Counted from the first letter of the stretch, positions 24,805 through 36,924 are shown. The stretch is 64,000 bases of DNA from Alisma plantago-aquatica (GCA_963693085.1 OY856412.1:341571457-341635456), one strand, 5' to 3'. Made by a program: numbers and translations. Notes: a model not told the origin generated them from the sequence alone.

Positions 24805-27800
24805 TCAAACAATGACATACATAGAGTTTTCTCTATTCAAATTCGGCCGATTACCAGGCAGGCCCGCCTCCGAAATATCCGACATACATTCTTTGAGTAC
24901 AAGGCTTCGAATCCAGCTTGGCGGCCCGCTGAAAGCCTGGTCTGGTAACGCACAGCGCAGTTGACGTTTGGCCATTGTGTCTACAACACCATTGCATTCG
25001 CGACTCACGTGATCTATTCTCACGGTCTCCGTCATCATCTTCTTCACTCGTCTTATCCAGTACGCAAACCTAGGGTGCCGATCAATGTCCTCCCCGCATA
25101 ACTGCATCGCCAATTTGCAATCAGTTTCCACAGAGCAATCGTTCCAGCCGTTCGCTCGAGTCAGCTCCAGGGCGAAGGCGACCCCAGCTAGCTCCGCCGC
25201 AGTGAATGACGAACTTGTTATCTTCTTCAACCATCCTCCGAGCCACCCTCCTTGCGCATCTCTAGCTACCACAGCAATCGCTGCTCTGTCTCCCTTAACA
25301 GCTGCGTCGACATTCAGCTTCACCCTTCCCGACTCCGGTTTCCTCCATTTGTTATCTCTACCCGGACGATGGCTAGCGCTCTGTTTTGCCCACGCCGTCG
25401 TTGTGACCGTAATGGCCTTCTGAATAGCTCGAACTTGATGGTCTATCGGGCTCACTTCTCCCTCAAAGACTTCAGCATTCCTGAATCCCCACACATAGCA
25501 ACAGATAGTCCAAAAAACCTCCTTCGAGAGAGTTGTGATCCCGTAGGCATTCTTCACCCAAAGTTCAATATTGTTCGGACCGAAAAACTCTATCGGATTG
25601 CCACACCCGATGAAATGGTTCCATAACATATCAACTTTCTCGCAATCCCTCAGGGCATGGAGCACAGACTCCTCAGTCTTCTTGCATCTGGGACACAAAC
25701 CATCGGTAGCCATATGCCTTGCCATCCTACGGCGATTAGTCAGGAGGGCTCCGTGAGTGACCAACCAGGCAAACATTCAAACCCTGGCTGGAACCTGCAG
25801 CTTCCAAACAGACTCCCAATCGCCCGGGCATGCCCTTTCCTTCCCCTCCCTTAAAATCCGGTAGGCCGATTTCGACGAGAAATTTCCATCCGCCGTGTGA
25901 ATCCACGCCCTATAATCCCGAGGCTCAGTAGTGTCTGGGGCATCTAAGGCCATTATCGATTTAACTGTGGCTTCATCAAACCAATAGTCCAGAAACTCTT
26001 TATCCCATTCACCCGTATCCAACACCAGGCTGCTGACCATTAAATCCTGTAGATCGTCGGGAATACTATGCTTACACCGGTTTTTTAGTATGACACCCTC
26101 GTCCACCCAGATATCGTTCCATACATTGATCATTCCTCCTCCCACCGGGATCATAATAGAGTTGTCCATGATGAATCACTTCCCCATCATCGTCACCTGG
26201 CCAAGCCTAGAAGCCGAGCTCTTCTTTCCCGCTACTGCAGAAGTGAAACGAGGTTGTACAACCTTGCACCAAATAGACTTCCTCCCAATAGCAACCTCCC
26301 AGGCATTCTTCATGAGCAAAGCCTCATTCCATTCCCTCATAGACTTGATACCCAAACCCCCATTGGATATGTCGCTCGTGACCTTGTTCCAAGCCACCAG
26401 GGATACATGTCTCGTCTTATGACTGCCTCCCCAAATGAACCTCCTAATAGTGCCGTCGATACGATCGCACAGACTGAGAGGGAGAGCCGCAGTCTGCATC
26501 GTGTAGGTTGGAATGGCAGTTAGTGTAGCCTTCGCCAAACAAACTCGCCCTGCCAAAGACAAAGTTTTAGATGCTCAGGCCTGGACCTTCCCTTCCACTT
26601 TGTCAAGAACATCCGAGTACGTCTGTTTATTAACCTTGGAATGCAGAATCGGGACTCCAAGATACTTGCCCAAGTTTCCAGTAGCAACGAACCTGCTCAG
26701 AGTTGTAATGAACCTTTGTACATCTCTGGGGACACTCCTTGAGAAGAAAATATGAGACTTTTCAGCTGATATCATCTGCCCCGACACATCGCCAAAGACC
26801 TTGAAGCATTGCATGATTGTTCTTATCTGTGCACGGCTCGCCTGAGCAAAAAGAATTAGATCATCCGCAAAACAAACATGAGCAATAGCCGATCCGGTTC
26901 GACCCAGTTTAATGGGTTTCCATCTCCCGTCTGCGACCCTCTCCTGAATCAACTGGGACAGGCGTTCAAGGCATAGAACAAATAAGTAAGGGGACAAAGG
27001 ATCCCCTTGCCGTAATCCGCGGCTAGCCTGGAACTCCCTGGACTGTTTACCTTCCAAACAATGGTAGATGATCCCTCTGTAATGGATGACATAATGAATT
27101 TTCGGATGTTAACTGGGATCCCCACCTGCAACAAAGTATCCTCAATGAATCTCCAAGACATTCTGTCGTAAGCTTTGGACAGGTCAATTTTGATAGCCAT
27201 TGTCTTCGCTCCCCTTGGATTGTGCATGCCATGGATGATTTCCTGGACCAAAGCAATATTGTCCGTGATTCTCCTTCCCGGAACAAAACTACTCTGCTCC
27301 ACAGAAATCCAAGAAGGTATAAACTGTTTCAATCTCTCAACCACTAGCTTGGAGGCTATCTTTAGAATGATGTTGTTCAGCGAAATAGGCCTCAGCTGCT
27401 CACATTTCTCCGGCCGTGCAACCTTAGGAATCAGGACTATCGTGGCATCACACAAGCCTTCATCCGGTTTACCACCAGCTATTAGATTTTTAACTGTGGT
27501 TGTGACTGAACTGCTCACCGCCTCCCAGTTACCTTGTAGGAATTCCACCGTGACCCCGTCAGGACCAGCTGCCTTGAAAGGCTTCATCCGCTTCACAGTG
27601 TCACAGACCTCCTCCGGAGTGGGTACCATTGCCAAGGACTCCACCTCAATCCTCGACAACTGTTGGAACCTCCCCGGAACGCTCGCAAAGTTCAAACAGT
27701 TCTCTCGTGTAGGTTCGGTCAGGATGTTCTGAAAATGATTGACCACCATCTCCATTACCTCCGCCTCACTAGATACCCAATTACCTTCGCCATTCTTGAG

Positions 27801-28889
27801 TGTAGTAATATTGTTCTGCCTCCTTCTTTGATTCACCCATGCCTGGTAGAATCTGGTATTGTTATCACCATTCTGGAGCCAATGAATATGAGCCTTCTGT
27901 TTCCAATCCTCCTCCTCCTTGTTAATAAGGATTTGGAGGTCAGCCTGCATATTAACACACAGTTGGTCAGAAATAGGATCATATTGTTCTGCTAACAAAT
28001 GCTGTAGAGCAGTTATATTGCGTTGCAGCCTTTGTTTCTCCTTGTACTGGCTTTTTCTCTCTTGTTCGTCAAGCTTGAGCAGATCATGCCTAGCAATCAG
28101 GAGGTTATCGTAAAAACCTCGCGAGTTCGCCCATTTCTCTCTGACCAGCGCTCGGAACGCATCGTTAGCAGACCAGGAAGCTTTTGTTACGAAGCATTTC
28201 ATCCTCGCCTCCTTCCGGAGCGGTATGAGGAGCAGCGGACAGTGATCGGATGAGACCCTCGGCAGATGTTCGACGAACCACCTTGGGTACTCTCTGATAA
28301 ACTCTTCATTCACGAGCACGCGATCCAGTCTCTCCTGTAATCGTCCGTGTTTATAAGTGTATCGTGGTCCATTGAAGCCGAGATCCGAGAGTCCTGCCTC
28401 CATGATAGTCTCCTTGAAAGTCCTGGCTTCAGCAAAGTCATAGCGATCGCTACCCGATTTCTCCACCGGAGATAGGGTGGTGTTGAAATCCCCCATAACT
28501 ATCCATGGGCCATCGATGCTCTCACTAGTATCAATGATGTGCTTCCACAGGAGATTCCTCACTGTTTTATGTGGATTCGCATAGACGAACATGACTACTA
28601 CTTTGTTCTCCAGCCTACATGTTACAAATTGTCTATGGCTGCAGATGATTTGGACTAAATCCTCTCCACCTTTCCAACATATCCAGATACCACCAGAATA
28701 ACCCCGGGCTTCCACTCTGAACGAGCAATTGAAACCGAGCTTTTTGATAGTGTTAATGGCTTTTCCACCGCTAATCCGAGGTTCTAAAAGTGCCATTACA
28801 TCTGGTTTGTACTGCCGTATGTAATTTGAAACCATCGCACATCGGTCCTTGTTACCAATCCCACGAACATTCCAACAAAAAATACGCAT
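24805..28889 (-). pseudogene. LINE 2 ORF2: endonuclease, reverse transcriptase, zf-RVT and RNase H, four lesions
   Basis: ORF2 most likely starts at the ATG at 28889, two residues before the endonuclease motif FCWNVRGIGN; the frame is open back to 29000. The endonuclease shows ALLEPRIS (Glu), VMGDFNTTLSP (Asp, Asn) and SSDHCPL (Asp-His). The reverse transcriptase shows KIDLSKAYDRMSW, RGLRQGDPLSPYLF and CFADDLILF, all canonical. A zf-RVT region (GLCPRCKKTEESVLHALRDC) and an RNase H domain follow (NVDAA, AAELAGV, VETDC, NGVVDTMAK). Lesions are a frameshift near 27050-27070 and TGA stops at 26575-26577, 26176-26178 and 25777-25779, all in one phase. Otherwise the copy looks complete and fairly young. 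Confidence 0.9.
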
Positions 28890-28935
28890 CAAAGCTTGAA
28901 CGAGAGCGGGATCGGGGAAAGGAAAGGGTCGACAC

Positions 28936-30900
28936 CTAGCACTCCTCCTCGCAGTTCTTGCCTTCTGAATCGTCCACCGAAACCTTCGTATGCTCCTCAT
29001 CTGTCACAGCCTGACAATCTGTAGGGATGTCCTGGATTGGACTGCTCTCTTCACAGGCCTCCATTTGAACAATTCTGCTGCTCCTTCTTCTTGGGAATGG
29101 ATCAGGGGCTTTCGTCTTCCCCTTTCTCTTCATTTGATACCCATTACTTAGGCTAGCTTTCCGGGTAAGAAGAGGTTTTTCTTTTTCGCGTTCTCCTTTC
29201 TTATTCTTCTTCTTCTTTAGTCGAGAGGTTACTGTTATATCCCTCTCAGGTGGTTGGACGCCGATTTCCTCCATAACGATTTCCGTGACTACATTCTCCT
29301 CATCCTCCTCTACCATTATCACCTGGTCTACCTCAGGGTTCACGACTTTATGCATGTCCTTCGATTTCTGCTTGTCACTCCGGTTTTTCCCCGGTATAAC
29401 ACTCGCAGCCTTATGAGTATTGGTCACATCTTTAAGAATGCCTTCTTCGTTCGTCGATCTACCATCTCCGTTCAACGATTTCTTCTTGCGCCACATTTTC
29501 CGCGGTATAGCTGTTGCTTCAGTGCCATTCCTCCTGCTCGTTTCCTCACTGGCCTCCCCCACGTTTCCTTCTATTTCTTCCTGCTGTAATCCCGCGAATC
29601 GGTTCCTCCCTGCTGTGGTATGTTCAGTAGGGATCTTCTCCTTCGTAACCTGTCTTTTCCTTTGCGCCTTCTTCGATCTCTGTTGTTGCCAATCGTTTGC
29701 TGTCCCAGCCTCAGTGGTAACTTGTTCAGTCTGCAATTGCTCTTCGCCATTGCCGTCAATCGTCCCCTCCTGCACACTGGAATCCTTGCAATTCTTGGAT
29801 ATGTGGCCCTCTTTGCCACAGCTCGCACATGCCCATGGCAGACCCTCGTAAACTACCTCATACTCGACCCCATTGATCAGGATTGAGGGCGCCAGGTCTT
29901 TGGATGTGTCGATTTCTACCGCCAGTCTTGCAAAACGGCTACGCGACCTGTTTTCCGTGTGGACGTCTACTTTCATCAAGCACCCCAAGGCCATACCCAG
30001 GTACTCGAACATTGTTGGAACATATAGGTGCAGCGGTAGATTCATGATTCGTACCCACGTAACCATGTAATCCGGCAAATTCTCCGACGATTTGAAGTTG
30101 GGGTACCATTCCCACACGATCACGTTGCAACCGAAAATCTTCCACGGTCCCCCTACCAGAGCCTCGTCGAAATCTTCCTTGCATGAGAGTTGCACCACAA
30201 AGTGTCCATATTCAAGCTCAAACATGTTAAAGCGACCCTTGATTCTCCACAAGAGTTTAAGCTTGTCCCTCAACGTCATATATCCGATCTCCGTCCCTAG
30301 CATCCTTACCACCACCGCGTATCTCCACGGTCTGACGAGATCTTCCTCCACGTCGGGGTCGATCTCCAGCGCCGGGGTACCATCCATATCTTCTAGAGAG
30401 ACTGCGGCCCTCGGTAGGTTTCCTTCATACAACTTATCCAGGAAGAAGACCCCCGTCTGTTCTCCAGCGCCCATCTTCCCTGTTTCCGCTTCTTTCCTTT
30501 TCGTCACACATGCATACGAGACTCCATCCACCCTACCGGCCGCCTGTGCCACTACCTGAGGCTCTTCCAGTCTCGACTCCATGGCTTGCGCCTCCGGGCC
30601 CGACTGATCCTCCCGGTTGGTATCACTCCCTCCTTGCCCCCGCATACCAGCCACCGTGAAGTTGAGGCTGATCTCGGGAATTGACAGGGCCATGGCGCCT
30701 GTGCGTTTCCCCGATCGTCTCCCCCGTTTCTGTGTATCCCTCCCACCGCTATCATCGAACATGGTTTCCATCACCTGAGCTGCACTGCCTGTCCCTTCTC
30801 CCGGATCGAACACACGATCATCTCCGCCCCCCTCGGGATCGCCTCCCCGATCGCCCTCACGATCGCCCCCGCATTCCCCCAGAAACCCTAGCGCCGCCAT
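28936..30900 (-). CDS. LINE 2 ORF1: DUF4283/CCHC nucleic-acid-binding protein
   Basis: An intact 654-aa frame that starts at the first ATG, about 11 bases inside the element's 5' end. A charged Gly/Asp/Glu-rich N-terminus leads to a DUF4283 domain at roughly residues 190-330 (PWRYAVVVRML, then GGPWKIFGCNVIVWEW, then VTWVRIMNLPLHLY). A CCHC zinc knuckle follows at residues 358-371 (CASCGKEGHISKNC). The C-terminal half is hydrophilic with lysine-rich stretches such as KKKKNKKGEREK. Proteins of this type bind the LINE RNA and accompany the ORF2 protein. ORF2's likely start lies about 47 bases after the ORF1 stop, so it would need reinitiation or similar. Expression is unknown. Confidence 0.88.
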   Translation of the reverse strand: MAALGFLGECGGDREGDRGGDPEGGGDDRVFDPGEGTGSAAQVMETMFDDSGGRDTQKRGRRSGKRTGAMALSIPEISLNFTVAGMRGQGGSDTNREDQSGPEAQAMESRLEEPQVVAQAAGRVDGVSYACVTKRKEAETGKMGAGEQTGVFFLDKLYEGNLPRAAVSLEDMDGTPALEIDPDVEEDLVRPWRYAVVVRMLGTEIGYMTLRDKLKLLWRIKGRFNMFELEYGHFVVQLSCKEDFDEALVGGPWKIFGCNVIVWEWYPNFKSSENLPDYMVTWVRIMNLPLHLYVPTMFEYLGMALGCLMKVDVHTENRSRSRFARLAVEIDTSKDLAPSILINGVEYEVVYEGLPWACASCGKEGHISKNCKDSSVQEGTIDGNGEEQLQTEQVTTEAGTANDWQQQRSKKAQRKRQVTKEKIPTEHTTAGRNRFAGLQQEEIEGNVGEASEETSRRNGTEATAIPRKMWRKKKSLNGDGRSTNEEGILKDVTNTHKAASVIPGKNRSDKQKSKDMHKVVNPEVDQVIMVEEDEENVVTEIVMEEIGVQPPERDITVTSRLKKKKNKKGEREKEKPLLTRKASLSNGYQMKRKGKTKAPDPFPRRRSSRIVQMEACEESSPIQDIPTDCQAVTDEEHTKVSVDDSEGKNCEEEC

Positions 30901-30911
30901 CCTTCTAAGTC

Positions 30912-32721
30912 TGAGAAAACCCTAATTACTACATTTAGGGTATTTATCCACAAATTAGGAAATTTAATGCTTGAAATAGCTTATTACCTTGAATACTCAG
31001 TTCTATATATGAAATTGAATAATTAAAGCCATCAGTAGTACTAATTACCAACATTAGGGTTTCAAGGCCCATTAAGGAATTATTCATGCACATTAAACTC
31101 GAAATTAAACTAATTATATGCAAAGTTCATCCTTTTTCTTCCTAATGTTCCTTTTCATCATTAACAGGCTAATATCAACTTTTATCATCAATTAAACCCT
31201 ATTAATCACATTAATCATATCAAAGTAGGGTTTCTTAATCATCTTTACATTAAAGTTAATAACTTTCATTACTTTTAGAATTGCAATTAGAATTAAGCTT
31301 CCAATATATTTTTAATAGATTCCTCTCGTTTTTCTGAGGAAAATGCATATATTGTGCATGCTAATCCGAGCTACGGTTATTTAATTACGAATTTAACAAG
31401 AATCACTTACTTGGGACCAATCACAGAGCGCCACGTCGCCCTGGTCCATGCAAAGCGGATTGTTGGAAATTATAACCAAGTTACCATTATGCCCTTGGTG
31501 TGGCAACTCGTTGTTTGTATCTTAGAGGGGTAGCTTGGTCCATCTGACCTCTGGGTCGTCTTCTACCCAGGGCAACCCTGCGTTGCCGCGAACTGCAGAG
31601 TTCCGCGGTCATCTCCCTCCGCCTACAAGCCCAAAATCAATCGGAATTCATCCATGTGACTCTATCGCTCCCATCTGCATCCACCAAGGTCTTCTTGTCC
31701 AGAGCGTAACGGCCAAGGGAAGGAGCTTTAAGGATGCAAACTGCAGTTCTCCACAGACGAGTTGCTGGTGACCAAGGCGTTGGTTTCACATGAAAAAGGT
31801 CAACGTAATCGTGTGGATTGAAGGGGAGACGTTTGGACTTCCTTCAACCGCCCTCTATGGCACCAAGGATGGAGTTAAGCTCAAGGTTAGGGTTTGCACG
31901 ATGAAGAACAAGAAGAAGATGGGAAAGAGAGTTGGAGATGTGGAATCTCTTTGGAACTTGAACCAGAGGGGATACCCTTTATATAGAGGTGAGGAAAGAA
32001 GCCTTAGGTCGGATATACATGAATCAAGAAGCCCCTTTCCAAGTAGGAAAACAATTCCTTCAATGAGAAGTATATTTTCTCTCTCCTCTCTATCCTTTGG
32101 ATATTTCTTATTACTTGGTTATATAGGAATACGAAGATTCCTTCCCTTATTCTCTTTAGTCTTTCCTTTTAATCCATTGATCACGAAATTCTCCTCAAGT
32201 AGGAAAATACTTCTTCTTACTAAAACCACATAATTCCATTAATTATGTATTCCCATTATCCTTATTCTACAAATTTTTGGTATTTTCTCTTTCTTTACTC
32301 TTCATTGGGACTCCTTGGATCCCAAGAGACTCTATTATTTCGAAATCCTTTTTATTGGATACTGATCACCCTTCTAGATGCATCTAAATGCATTATTCTT
32401 CATTATCTTGTTTTATTTCTTATTAAAACATTTGCTTTTGTGGATTTCTCTTTATTTCTCTTTTATTTTCTTCATTGGTATTCCTTTTATCATTAGGAAT
32501 CCTTTGGATATGAAAATCCATCAAGGATAACTTAATTACACCTCTCTCCACTTGTTTTCCACATATTACTATTATTTTCAATTTATTTTTTGATAAGGAA
32601 ATATTTAATTGATCCTTTCTTTTATTATTGCATTTTCTATGCAACTTTGGACTCCTTGGAACCCAAGGAATCCAAGAGGCACGAAATCCTTCTTTGTATT
32701 TGCCTTCTAGAGATTTCCATA
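30912..32721 (-). repeat. LTR2, segment b
   Basis: Middle part of the central LTR, between LINE 2 and the CACTA element. It matches LTR1 from about 17396 to 19201 and LTR3 from about 48251. Confidence 0.9.
32719..32721. repeat. CACTA target site duplication, left copy
   Basis: The 3-bp duplication ATA is repeated at 42545-42547. LTR1 has a single ATA at the matching place, within CCATACTTTTC near 19200. Confidence 0.85.
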
Positions 32722-32739
32722 CACTACTACAGAAACGGC

Positions 32740-33240
32740 CTTTGGCGTCGGTCTTTTAACCCCATTTGGCGTCGGTTTCCGACCGACGCCTATGTGGGCG
32801 CCGCTAAAGGTCGAACACTTCGGCGTCGATTTTTTAACCGACGCCTATTTAACCTATAGGCGTCGGTCTTTTAGTAGATAACCGACGCCAAAAGGGTTCG
32901 CGCCACAGAAAACGGCGTCATCTAGGGCACTTTCTGCGTCGGTGATTTACTAAAAGACCGACGCCTATATTCCATGTAGAGTCGGTCTTTTAGTAGATAA
33001 CCGACGCATAAAGTGTCCTAGATGACGCCGTTTTCTATGGTGCGAACCCTTTTGGCATCGTTTATATACCAAAAGATCGACGCCTGGTTGTTTAAATAGG
33101 CGTCGGTTCGATACGAATATCCGACGCCATTTCCAGGACTGCTTTGGCCACATCAGGCGTCGGTTATCTATACATAACCGACGCTGTAGGTCTTTGCTGA
33201 CGGTTTTCTATAAATAACCGACGCCTATTTATATTTTTTT
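32740..33240. repeat. Left subterminal repeat region of the CACTA element
   Basis: A dense array of the 10-bp motif GGCGTCGGTT and its complement, often paired as short hairpins 6-10 bases apart. A long foldback of roughly 90-base arms spans about 32881-33063. In En/Spm-like elements such motifs bind TNPA-type proteins; that role here is inferred from the family. Confidence 0.85.
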
Positions 33241-33487
33241 TTTCATATCAGTTTGCAGGCCTGCTGTGGCTGGTCAGCAGGATGAGAACCTGCAGTTCAA
33301 TTTTCTGAACTGCAGGTTTACGACATCCATTGATATCAGCCTACAAACAGGCCGCAAACCTGCAAAAGTCACAAGGAAAATTTCACACAAGTACATACAT
33401 TCAGACATCAATTCAATTCTCACATTCACACATATAGAAACATTCAAATAAATGTATTAACATTCAGAAATATTCATTTACAAAGTA
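33241..33487. other. 3' flank of the accessory gene inside the CACTA element
   Basis: Non-coding stretch between the subterminal repeats and the stop codon of the accessory gene. It contains a small inverted repeat around CTGCAGTT...AACTGCAG near 33290-33320. Confidence 0.5.
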
Positions 33488-36400
33488 TCATTCATTATCG
33501 CTATCAACATCCCAATTATATCTTACAGTTGCCACTGCTTGTATGGTTTTTGCCCATTCTTCTCTTACTTCATTTAATGCTTCCATCGTATATGGAGCAT
33601 GTATATTTTTTAAGCGTTTACCTATAGTGTGGTCAGTTTTAAACACCTGCAAAGAGAATGATGTATATATATAAGTAATAATATAAAAATAAGATTGATA
33701 TATTTCATACTAACTAATGAGACTATATATAATACCTCATGTATGCTATCGATGTCCAATGCGGCATGTTTGATAATCATCTGCATAAATCGCATCACAT
33801 AGTATGCGCATGCCCAGCCATTGTCTTGTGTAGGACACTATAAATTGAAACATACAAAATAATACAACTAAGCACAATTCACATCAATGATATATACATT
33901 GGAGTCGGGGAGTCGGGAACTTACTTGTACGTTCTTCCAATTTATTGGCTGGTTCTTTTTCCTTGGGACCTTTCCTCCAGCCTTTTTGAATGCATCTAAA
34001 CCCCTACATGTTAATATAACACAGTAAATTGCATAAGTAAATAGTAATGTAATAAAATATGTTAACGGATATCAGAATGAAATATTTCTCACCAGAATAA
34101 TGGCATTCTCATTACGTGTCCAATTTTAGGGTTCAATGTACTCCCCGCAGGATCTAGATAATAAACAGTGAATGTCTCGGGGACAATAACTAGTAACTCC
34201 CAATGTCTACCGCTAGAGGTAAGAAGTTAACAATTAATAACTCAAAATGCAAAATAAAAATGGAATTTTCTTAAGTCCAAATTATAAATAAAGTAAACTT
34301 ACTTGACATTGAATGGAGCTATTATTATCATCTTCTTTTGCTGATCAAAAATTGTAAAAGCATCTATACAGTATTGTTGAACATTATCAGGGTCTTTAGC
34401 TACCAAACTAATCAATGATGGAATCAAAAATCCCAAATGATCAAATGCAAATTGTTTGCAATGATCTTCGACTAAGTAGCTACAAAACATATAGGCGTAT
34501 GCATTAATATATAAGAAACCAGATCACCGGATCTTACACAAGGTATATGGATGTATAAACAAGATCTCACCTTATCCATGTCTCTATCATTGATGTATTC
34601 AGCCAATCATACATAAACAGCTCAATAATATCTTGTATAAATAAAGAGCTATCGTATGATCGACCTGCATAATCTGCATCTAAAGAAATAATTATAGGGC
34701 AATGTATATTATGTGCCCGTAGCCAACATGTCATTCCCCTACAAGAAGGACCTAACGGGTATGTTAGGTCATTTGGAACCCAATCGGGTAATGCGGGAAG
34801 TGGAAGTGGAGGCCTAGGTGCTCCTGGTGTCTTCTTTTTAACTTGTACATATAATTTCAGATCAGTTGACATCATATATACACATTAACAGTCTAAATCA
34901 ATGTAAATTTATCTTACAATTTCAGTCGTGTAGACGACATCTGCTTTGGCCCACAATATCACCCCGCCTTCTGCATCAGCAAGTCTATCAATATCCGGGT
35001 TGGGATATGGCAATGTAGCTTCTCTCCAATCGGGTAACACACGTATCAGGCTCACACGAACGTAGCCCTGTGGCATTGGAGTCCCGTGAAACATTGCCCC
35101 AGGAAGGGACGGGTAAGCTTGCGCCTCTGCAACAACGTAGTCTTGCATTCTTAAGCGGCATGGCTTCAATGCCTACAAATTTACGTAAAGAATATGATAC
35201 ATATATACATATCATCTTGAAAACATAACAACTTGAAAAGACTAACTACAATGTCATAAACAATACTTACAGCAGACGTGCTAGGCGATGGGTCTCCAGG
35301 ATTACTCGCAGTCTGTGCATCAGGAGAAGAGTGGGTCGCCATAGGCGTATTGGAAGCCTGAGATGCCTGCCACCGCAGCAATTCTTCCTTGACCTTCTCA
35401 GCAACTACATCGTTGAACTTCTTAGCAACTAAATCCTCAACTCTCTTATTCTCCTATACATGGATAAAAGAAACATTAGCTTCTTATTAATGAATTTCCT
35501 TTTGCAGTAACATTCTAAAAAAAGAATAGGTTACCTCTTCTTGAGAAAGTCCCGCTCTGGGTTTGCGCTGGGATGGCCCAAAGAATGCTTTGATGCCAAC
35601 ACCAGCGTCGGCACCTCTAACACGTCCAGGATGCTCTGGGTTACCCAGAGCAACTGTCAATTCATCCCTTGTGCCCTGAGGGATGAACGTGCCTTGTTTC
35701 CTCTGCTCGTGCAGCTCCCGCTAATCACCATAAATAGAAATTGGTAAGTTAACACCACAAATAATCAATATTCAAACGATTTCTCTAAGAGTTGTATTTT
35801 ACCATTTTTGCAGCCGCCTCAGCAGTTACAGGCTTCTTTATTTCACCCTTCTTGTTTTGCCTGCCAGCTATCCAGATATCATGGTGAGGCATGGGTGTGG
35901 CAGACTCCTGAGTAGGAGCAGACTCCTGAGTAGCCGCAGACTCCGCCTGTAGTCTTTGGTGAACGCTTGCATAGCCTTTTGGACCCATAGTGTGGTCATG
36001 CACATTCAGTGCACGCCTTTCTTTTTGTGCGTCACTGGGGGCCTAGTTAGTATGCACATTAATGATTTGGTTAGTAGCACTAAATGTTAATCTTGAATAG
36101 GTGAATACAATGTATATTAATTAAATTGGGAGTGACGCCTAATACCTTGAATTCTTCAGATTTTCTTGACGCAACAAAATTGTCCCAATCTTCTTTGTCC
36201 AAGAAGTTCCATTGTTCAACGGCTGACTTCTTCTTCTTATCACCCTCTTTTATGTATTCTCTGTTCAGATTTGTCCTATAATTCCTAAGCATCTTTCCAA
36301 CGCGTTGCATCACATTTTTACGATGCAACTTCTCATCCAATGCAAACAGATTCTGTAAAATAGAAATGTTATTAACTAGTATCCAAAATAGAATTGCAAA

Positions 36401-36924
36401 TAATAGAATTTGTAATCTACAAAATAGAATTGCAAATAATAATAACTCACGCATAAATCCTTCCATATCAAGTCTTTTTTCCCTTGAGGAACTTTATGCC
36501 AATTATCATACTTAACACCATAATGGCTCCGAGTGGTACACCCAAGATAGTTTACAAAATTATTGCGGTTCACTCCAATTGGATTTCCTCCATTATCAAA
36601 CTCCACCACCAATTTGGATCCACTACCACTTAGCGCTAATAACTTCTTCAACAGAGTGATGCCCCTTTTCTTGTTAAGTGTTTGGTGCTGCGCATCAAGT
36701 TGCTCCAGTGCTTCAGTGGGTACAGGTGCATCAACCTAAAATTTGACAAAAATAAACACACTAAATTAGCCCAATATAGAAATATAGGATATATGACATA
36801 ACTAGAAGATAATGAATTTTATAGAAATACAGGATATGTTTTGAGAACTTACATTAGTATCCTCGCCATGCTTGTCATGGACAGCATGCTCATCATGGAC
36901 TTCATGCTCATCATGGTCAGCCAT
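33488..36924 (-). CDS. CACTA accessory gene: En/Spm-type transposase-like, DUF8039-like and C48 (Ulp1-type) peptidase domains
   Basis: Thirteen exons with GT-AG introns join into one open frame of 775 codons: 36924-36853, 36735-36451, 36352-36146, 36042-35803, 35720-35535, 35453-35271, 35172-34918, 34833-34571, 34479-34303, 34212-34093, 34003-33925, 33837-33736, 33646-33488. The exon 8 acceptor is the least certain. Residues about 45-300 resemble plant Ptta/En/Spm proteins (NFVNYLGCTTRSHYGVKYDN, GKMLRNYR). Residues 394-470 resemble DUF8039. Residues about 520-730 form a C48 cysteine peptidase with His626 (GRHWELLVI), Asp643 (YYLDP), Gln693 and Cys699 (QDNGWACAYYV). This family removes SUMO-like proteins from targets. 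It may act in transposition or counter host control, but that is inference. It starts 158 bases after the transposase gene. Confidence 0.85.

Larger units (their letters stand above)
24776..30911 (-). mobile_element. L1-type LINE (LINE 2), full length with few defects
   Basis: A 6.1-kb non-LTR retrotransposon on the minus strand, with its poly-A tail seen as a T run at 24776-24782. ORF1 is intact (30900-28936). ORF2 is complete apart from one frameshift and three TGA stops. The ends were set by comparison with LTR1 and LTR3: the left flank stops after TTCTATTCTTT and the right flank resumes at TGAGAAAACC. Five target bases (ATTCA in LTR3) are missing and no TSD is seen. GC content is clearly higher than in the surrounding LTR. 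Confidence 0.93.

Noticed and set aside
27175..27732. 185-codon plus-strand frame inside LINE 2
   Set aside because: It is the antisense shadow of the reverse transcriptase region of ORF2.
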